Part shown: positions 59,967-64,000 of the stretch, one piece after another
How the letters are laid out: every line of letters starts with the position of its first letter
How positions within the stretch are numbered: the first letter of the stretch is position 1
DNA from: WHTK01 sp963711035
GTDB taxonomy: Bacteria; Chloroflexota; Dehalococcoidia; DSTF01; WHTK01
Direction of reading: 5' to 3'
Assembly (NCBI GenBank): GCA_963711035.1
Contig: CAVQCN010000001.1
Coordinates: 496,001-560,000 of the forward strand
DNA length: 64,000 nt
The notes under the pieces: model-generated
Databases searched by the model: none
The model's input: only the letters and a program-made list of their open reading frames with translations
Told to the model about the DNA's origin: nothing
Translations under genes and position numbers: made by a program

Positions 59967-60042
59967 TGGTGGAGATAGGGGGATTCGAACCCCCGACCTC
60001 TGCGATGCGAACGCAGCGCTCTCCCAATTGAGCTATATCCCC
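59967..60042 (-). tRNA. tRNA-Ala (CGC anticodon)
   Basis: Leftward cloverleaf with acceptor GGGGATA/TATCTCC including the alanine identity pair G3-U70, anticodon stem CTGCG/CGCAG with loop TTCGCAT (anticodon CGC), T-arm with TTCGAAT, and encoded ACCA. It lies 45 bases upstream of tRNA-Trp, so the two form one transcript. Confidence 0.93.
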
Positions 60043-60562
60043 ACCGCGAGAGCGATTATACCAGACGTGCCCAGCACGGCGACCCTGGCCTTGGACGGCC
60101 TATCGGTCCTGACGCAGATCAATGATTAGAGATGGGGTCTCCCAGAAATACCCCGACACTTCCGCCTCTAACGCTGCCGCCGGCTCATCCGTTTCCTAGA
60201 TTGAGACGAGAGGTGGGCTCAGCCCGTTCGCAAGCGTCGTTGGCTCCGGCGCAGAAGTAGTTGGGTGTACGAAAATGAGGACATAGAAGTGTGTGTCACG
60301 CTGGCCAGATGCAGCGCTGTCCGTCGCTTGGGTTGCCTCCGCGGTTGGCGGTACTGCGGCGTCTAGAGGCCCTGCACAGCCGAGGTTGAGCGGCAGAGCC
60401 ATGGAGAAATAGGAGCAGCCACAGCATGGACCTTCTACTCCGCAGTGTCTCTTGCATGTCCATCAAGTTGGCCTCGCGTCGACAAAGTCTCCCCTTCCAG
60501 AGCGACGCACTTGGCCCGTCATGCGTCGCTCTGGGGGGTCGGGCCTGGCAGCTCGCGGGGAA
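60043..60562. other. Gene-poor stretch right of the tRNAs
   Basis: No convincing gene is visible; a 68-codon leftward frame (60196-60402) lacks a ribosome site. A perfect 13-bp inverted repeat, CCAGAGCGACGCA with its complement at 60497-60509 and 60522-60534, lies just past the end of the beta-propeller gene. Confidence 0.45.
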
Positions 60563-61696
60563 CTAGGTCATTCGCTTTTGCCACAGCAGTGCCAGTAGGC
60601 CTAGTACGGCTGTGGCAAGCGCCGCCAGGCTCGCGGAACTGGTGGTGGTTTGATGAACGAGACCTCCATCTCCAGTCGAAGGAGGCGTGACCGCTGGTGG
60701 CGTTGACGCAATCGGGCTCAATTTGGAGAGGCCGTCTATCTTCCAGACCTCGCCTGTAAGCGTGACAACGTACGCTGTGTCGCCGACGACCTCAAGAGAG
60801 GTTGGTTCGTCGATAGCATCAACGAGCACCGCGAATGTGCCGTCCTTGTTCACGCGAAGCAGCGAACCCGAGTCCGGCTGCGCCGGCGATCCTGCAGGTG
60901 CGTCCGGCACGCCAGGTCCTTGCGAAAGAGCATAGACACTGCCGCCGACGCCTTTTTCGACATCAACGACCAGACTGGCGCCGCTCGCAACGTCCGCGGC
61001 TGCAGGCTGGTCAGCCCTGAACCATACGACTTTGCCTCCCGCGGGGAGGTGCGGCACTGGTCCGGCTTCTGCCATGTAGACGGTGGTGCCTGAAACCGAG
61101 AGGCCCGTGGGAACGATGTTGTCGAACGCAATCAATTCCGAGATTTGGCCATCGAGCTTGACCTGCAGCACGCGGTTGTGGTGTCCGTCGGTTACCAGGA
61201 ACCCGTCGCGGTAGGGCTCGAAGGCATACTGCACTCCCGTCGGGACGAAGAACGACGGGATCGGCGGGTTATCCATCGCAAACTTGCCGATGTCCGCGAT
61301 GACGGTGAAATTGTCGGGACCATCCACGCGATAGATGCCGTCAACGTCGCTGCCGCCTACGTCCGCGCTGACGAGGGTGACCAACGCGTACGCGGTTCGA
61401 CCGTAGAATTCAACGTCCATGACCCCGCCGATTCCGACGGATGGGAGCATCTTGGGCAGCCCGCTGGCGAAGGCCGTAACGGCCCCAGTCTGAGGATCGA
61501 CGCGCGAAATCCTGCCCGCTGCGCCTTCGGCCACGTACAGCGCACCATCTGGGCCGATCGTGCTGCCGATCGTGTTTTCGAGGCCGGACGCAAGCAGTGT
61601 CGCAACCGGCGGGTTGGGCTCCGCAAAGCTGGCATGAGATCCGCTCAAGACCGTAAGGGCGCAAAGTAGCAACAGACCTGCGAATGTTCTCAGCAT
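60563..61696 (-). CDS. Secreted ScyD/ScyE-like beta-propeller protein with C-terminal membrane anchor
   Basis: The 377-residue protein has a signal peptide (MLRTFAGLLLLCALTVLSGS, cleaved after SFA), a ScyD/ScyE-type beta-propeller (GSTIGPDGALYVAEGAAGRI, YAFEPYRDGFLVTDGHHNRV, GDTAYVVTLTGEVWKID) and a C-terminal PPSTGDGG, hydrophobic helix and KRMT tail. The end resembles an LPXTG-type sorting signal with the first residue changed. AAGGAGG lies five bases before the ATG. Substrate unknown; it is probably displayed on the cell surface. Confidence 0.82.
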   Translation of the reverse strand: MLRTFAGLLLLCALTVLSGSHASFAEPNPPVATLLASGLENTIGSTIGPDGALYVAEGAAGRISRVDPQTGAVTAFASGLPKMLPSVGIGGVMDVEFYGRTAYALVTLVSADVGGSDVDGIYRVDGPDNFTVIADIGKFAMDNPPIPSFFVPTGVQYAFEPYRDGFLVTDGHHNRVLQVKLDGQISELIAFDNIVPTGLSVSGTTVYMAEAGPVPHLPAGGKVVWFRADQPAAADVASGASLVVDVEKGVGGSVYALSQGPGVPDAPAGSPAQPDSGSLLRVNKDGTFAVLVDAIDEPTSLEVVGDTAYVVTLTGEVWKIDGLSKLSPIASTPPAVTPPSTGDGGLVHQTTTSSASLAALATAVLGLLALLWQKRMT

Positions 61697-61946
61697 GTAA
61701 GCCTCCTTGAGTGTTCGATCTCGGGATTGCCTGCAGGAGCCATCCCGGCTGAGCTGGTTCGAGCTGCCGCGAGCAGCGCCGGCAGACCCGCCGGGGAACC
61801 TCGGATGGCTCTCCGGCGAGCTCAGCCGGCGAGGGGAGATTACGAAGCCACTTCGGGCCTGACTTCCGTGAAACCCCCACAGGAGGCACGTAATTCCGGC
61901 CGCCTCAGGCCACCCATCCTGGCGGAAACCACGTAGTCGAAGGGGA
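61697..61946. other. Intergenic region with G/C-rich inverted repeats
   Basis: GGCTGAGCT near 61748 and AGCTCAGCC near 61818 are complementary and enclose smaller hairpins. No gene is visible. It lies downstream of the LuxR-hydrolase gene and upstream of the beta-propeller gene, both leftward. Confidence 0.35.
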
Positions 61947-62966
61947 TTAATCGATCCGGTGTCGGAGGCTGTAGGCTGTGGCCTCGGCCTTGCTATGGGC
62001 GTTGATCTTGGCGTAGAGGTTGGTGATGTGCCTCTCAACGGTCCGCACGCTCAGCACGAGCTCGTCGGCGATCCTTTGGTTACTCATACCAGCTGCAATA
62101 AGGTGCAACACCTCGGCCTCTCGCGGAGTCAGTTTCGCGAGGGGCGGTGCGGTGCGGGTGGATGACCTTGGGTGCGCTGGAAGTTCGGATAAAAACTCCT
62201 CAATCGCTCGTATCCCCGTCACAGCGTCTCCGGGAACCATCTCGCCCTCGATGAACGCAAATTTCGCTCCCGGTATCTTGGCAGCGACCCTCATCGACTC
62301 AGAAGGCGGCAGGAGCACGTAGCCGGAGGGGTGAAGTACCAGGGTCGGCAATCGGAGGGTTGGCAGAAGGCCGGCCACTGTCGAGGAAAAGAAGGCGCGG
62401 GCCCGGACGGCCAGATCTTCGCGGGACGTAGCGTTCTGGTTACGACTAACAGCCTCCCGTAGCTGATCAGACGTTGAGTCATGGGGAATCTGGCTCCGCA
62501 GGAAGGCTTCCCAGTTCTGATCCGGTAGGACGCCGTAGACGCTGGACGGCCAGGCGCCGTTGTCTTCGGCGCAGGCGATGAGGATCAGGGCCAGGACACG
62601 CTCGGGGTGAGCCGCCGCGTAACGGATCGCCATGTGGCAGCCAAACCACCTCGCGAGCAGCACGAACCGCTCCGAGCCGAAATGATCGGCAACGGCTTCC
62701 AGGTCGCGGCCGAGGCTTTCGATGGTTTGCCCTTCGCCGAGGTCTCTGGTCGACATGCCCTGCCCGCGACCATCGAATCGGAGTTGCCGGAACCGTGCGG
62801 CTAGGCCTTGAGCCCATGTTCCGTGCATGCCGGTTGCATACCAATAGTCCCGAAGGTGACTGAACTGACCGGGCACAAAGATGAGCGGCAGGCCCTCGCC
62901 CGAAACGGAGTAGGCGATGTCGTAGCCATCTGTCGTTCTCACATATGCGACCGGGGGAGCATCCAT
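61947..62966 (-). CDS. Alpha/beta-hydrolase-domain LuxR regulator, catalytic Ser missing
   Basis: The 339-residue protein joins an alpha/beta-hydrolase fold (residues 5-260: GEGLPLIFVPGQFSHLRDYW, RFDGRGQGMSTR) to a LuxR helix-turn-helix (LTPREAEVLHLIAAGMSNQRIADELVLSVRTVERHITNLYAK). The nucleophile elbow reads LARWFGCH, with W107 where GxSxG has serine, so it should bind a ligand and not hydrolyse it. Its HTH tail is close to that of the LuxR ATPase at 47566. A ligand-sensing regulator, possibly of the adjacent surface protein. Confidence 0.85.
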   Translation of the reverse strand: MDAPPVAYVRTTDGYDIAYSVSGEGLPLIFVPGQFSHLRDYWYATGMHGTWAQGLAARFRQLRFDGRGQGMSTRDLGEGQTIESLGRDLEAVADHFGSERFVLLARWFGCHMAIRYAAAHPERVLALILIACAEDNGAWPSSVYGVLPDQNWEAFLRSQIPHDSTSDQLREAVSRNQNATSREDLAVRARAFFSSTVAGLLPTLRLPTLVLHPSGYVLLPPSESMRVAAKIPGAKFAFIEGEMVPGDAVTGIRAIEEFLSELPAHPRSSTRTAPPLAKLTPREAEVLHLIAAGMSNQRIADELVLSVRTVERHITNLYAKINAHSKAEATAYSLRHRID

Positions 62967-63054
62967 CGTGAGCGGGATTATAGCCGCTCTCCACCGAGTG
63001 AAGATTCAGGTAATACCAGACGTGTCCAGCGTGACGATCTCGCCTCGATGTCGG

Positions 63055-63588
63055 CTAACGCAGCGCCCGATGAAACTCGAGGCCGGGGAGCATCTCTACC
63101 GTGACGACGCCGCCATCGACGTCGATCTGCTTGACGACGTCGTCGATCGCAGGCAGCAGCAGCTCGCCGCGTTCACCGCGCACAACGTACACGTCGTTCG
63201 AGCCGGTCGAGATGATGTCCTCGACTCGGCCCAGTTCTTCGCCGTCGAGGGTGACGACGCGCAGACCCACGATGTCGTGCTGGTAGAAGACGTCCGGCTC
63301 GTTTAGCGCATGCAGGCTCGGCACCAGCAGCTCGTGACCTCGCAGCGCCTCTGCGGCATTGCGGTCGTCGACGCTCTGCAGCTTAAGCACGACGAGGCGG
63401 CCTTGCCAGCGGCTGCTCTGCACACGACGCGGCGTGCCGTCGAGCCAGAGCTGGGCGCCGGTGCGAAAACGGTCCGGGAAGTCAGTGAGAGGCTCGACGC
63501 GTAGCTCGCCACGGATGCCGTGCGCCGCGACGATGCGTCCAACGGGGACGGCAGTCGAAGGATCGAACTCGGGTTCGGCTTCGGTCAA
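63055..63588 (-). CDS. rimM: Ribosome maturation factor RimM
   Basis: The 177-residue protein is RimM: VGRIVAAHGIRGELRVEPLTDFPDRF opens the N-terminal domain and the PRC-barrel follows (YQHDIVGLRVVTLDGEELGRVEDIISTGSNDVYVVRGERGE to LLPAIDDVVKQIDVDGGVVTVEMLPGL). It helps mature the 3' domain of 16S rRNA and binds S19. The TTG start at 63588 overlaps the khpA stop (ATTGA), so it is translationally coupled. Confidence 0.93.
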   Translation of the reverse strand: MTEAEPEFDPSTAVPVGRIVAAHGIRGELRVEPLTDFPDRFRTGAQLWLDGTPRRVQSSRWQGRLVVLKLQSVDDRNAAEALRGHELLVPSLHALNEPDVFYQHDIVGLRVVTLDGEELGRVEDIISTGSNDVYVVRGERGELLLPAIDDVVKQIDVDGGVVTVEMLPGLEFHRALR

Positions 63589-63815
63589 TCGCCGATGTCG
63601 AGGACGGCGCGGGTGTCTTCTCGCGCCGCGGCGACCTTCAGCAGGGCACGCATGGCTTCGGCGACGCGGCCGCCGCGGCCGATGACCTTGCCCATGTCGG
63701 CGTCGGCCACGTCGAGGTGGATGACGTGACGCTGGCCGTCCCACTCCTCAGTGGTCACGACCTCGTCGGGGCTTTCCACCAGCTCACGCGCGATGTAATC
63801 GACGAGCTCTTTCAT
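63585..63815 (-). CDS. khpA: KH-domain RNA-binding protein KhpA
   Basis: The 76-residue protein is a single KH domain with the GKVIGRGGRVAEAMR GxxG loop. KhpA (YlqC) binds RNA and often pairs with KhpB. It lies between rpsP and rimM, the usual order, with AAGGA before the ATG. Confidence 0.93.
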   Translation of the reverse strand: MKELVDYIARELVESPDEVVTTEEWDGQRHVIHLDVADADMGKVIGRGGRVAEAMRALLKVAAAREDTRAVLDIGD

Positions 63816-63842
63816 ATCGTTCCTTATTTGAGGTCAGTTCGG

Positions 63843-64000
63843 TTAGTTTGCCGCTGCCTTCTCACGCGAGATGCCCTGCGCCGCGAGCAGCTTCTGCACG
63901 CGTTCGGTGGGCTGGGCGCCCTTCGAGAGCCAGTCGCGCACCTTGTCGGCGTCGACCACGAAGGTGGTGGGCTCGGTGCGCGGGTTGTAGTGGCCAACGA
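63843..64000 (-). CDS. rpsP: 30S ribosomal protein S16, C-terminal part
   Basis: Leftward translation reads VGHYNPRTEPTTFVVDADKV and RDWLSKGAQPTERVQKLLAAQGI before the stop at 63843, the C-terminal half of S16. The 5' end lies outside the window. It heads the rpsP-khpA-rimM cluster. Confidence 0.93.
   Translation of the reverse strand, partial: VGHYNPRTEPTTFVVDADKVRDWLSKGAQPTERVQKLLAAQGISREKAAAN

Noticed and set aside
60196..60402. 68-codon leftward frame beginning MALPLNLGC
   Set aside because: It has no ribosome site and low-complexity composition, with no supporting neighbour.

Overview
The window is high-G+C bacterial chromosome. Its mix of genes fits Chloroflexota, probably a Dehalococcoidia-like lineage: F420-type LLM and PPOX proteins, CoxS/CoxM/CoxG proteins, a DnaD protein with a DnaC/DnaI-type loader beside dnaB, a RIO kinase, DevS/DevR-like sensors and khpA-rimM-rpsP. 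This placement is inference; the window contains no rRNA. Many genes have a TANNNT box 6-8 nt before the start codon, which suggests leaderless transcripts, and others carry strong AAGGAG-type ribosome sites.

1-13 kb: a DNA/tRNA repair and modification run (adaA, ogt, trmO, an endonuclease III-like glycosylase, a YchF-like GTPase with an apparent CTG start), then an aminotransferase, an SRAP protein, two sensor kinases flanking a NarL/DevR-type regulator, a DoxX pair and two small paralogous zinc-ribbon proteins. 13-19 kb: a frameshifted dinB, CoxS-CoxM-CoxG without the catalytic CoxL, an LLM oxidoreductase, an MmgE/PrpD protein and a RIO kinase preceded by a valine-rich leader peptide and terminator. 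19-30 kb: comF, a MoaD-MoaE fusion, a replication operon (rplI, small ORF, dnaB, dnaD, and a helicase loader with two fused AAA+ domains) and purL. 30-41 kb: metabolic genes, a GGDEF/EAL protein behind a structured leader RNA, and a split PEP-synthase/rifampin-phosphotransferase-like pair.

41.7-59.9 kb is the accessory part. A 47-bp repeat of the 3' part of tRNA-Trp occurs three times (41696, 51392, 59844); the last copy lies in the intact tRNA gene. The copies bound two tandemly integrated elements. The left, older one (about 9.7 kb) holds a ParB-like gene, a frameshifted cyclase/ATPase/TPR regulator, a large LuxR ATPase regulator, gene fragments and an integrase remnant. The right, younger one (about 8.45 kb, visibly lower G+C) has an intact tyrosine integrase, an excisionase-like protein, a chain of small overlapping unknown genes and a lone HK97-type major capsid protein with no recognisable terminase, portal, protease or tail gene. 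Paired 9-bp repeats at both ends look like integrase arm sites.

59.8-64 kb: tRNA-Trp and tRNA-Ala, a secreted beta-propeller protein, a LuxR regulator fused to an alpha/beta-hydrolase domain lacking its catalytic serine, then rimM, khpA and the end of rpsP.
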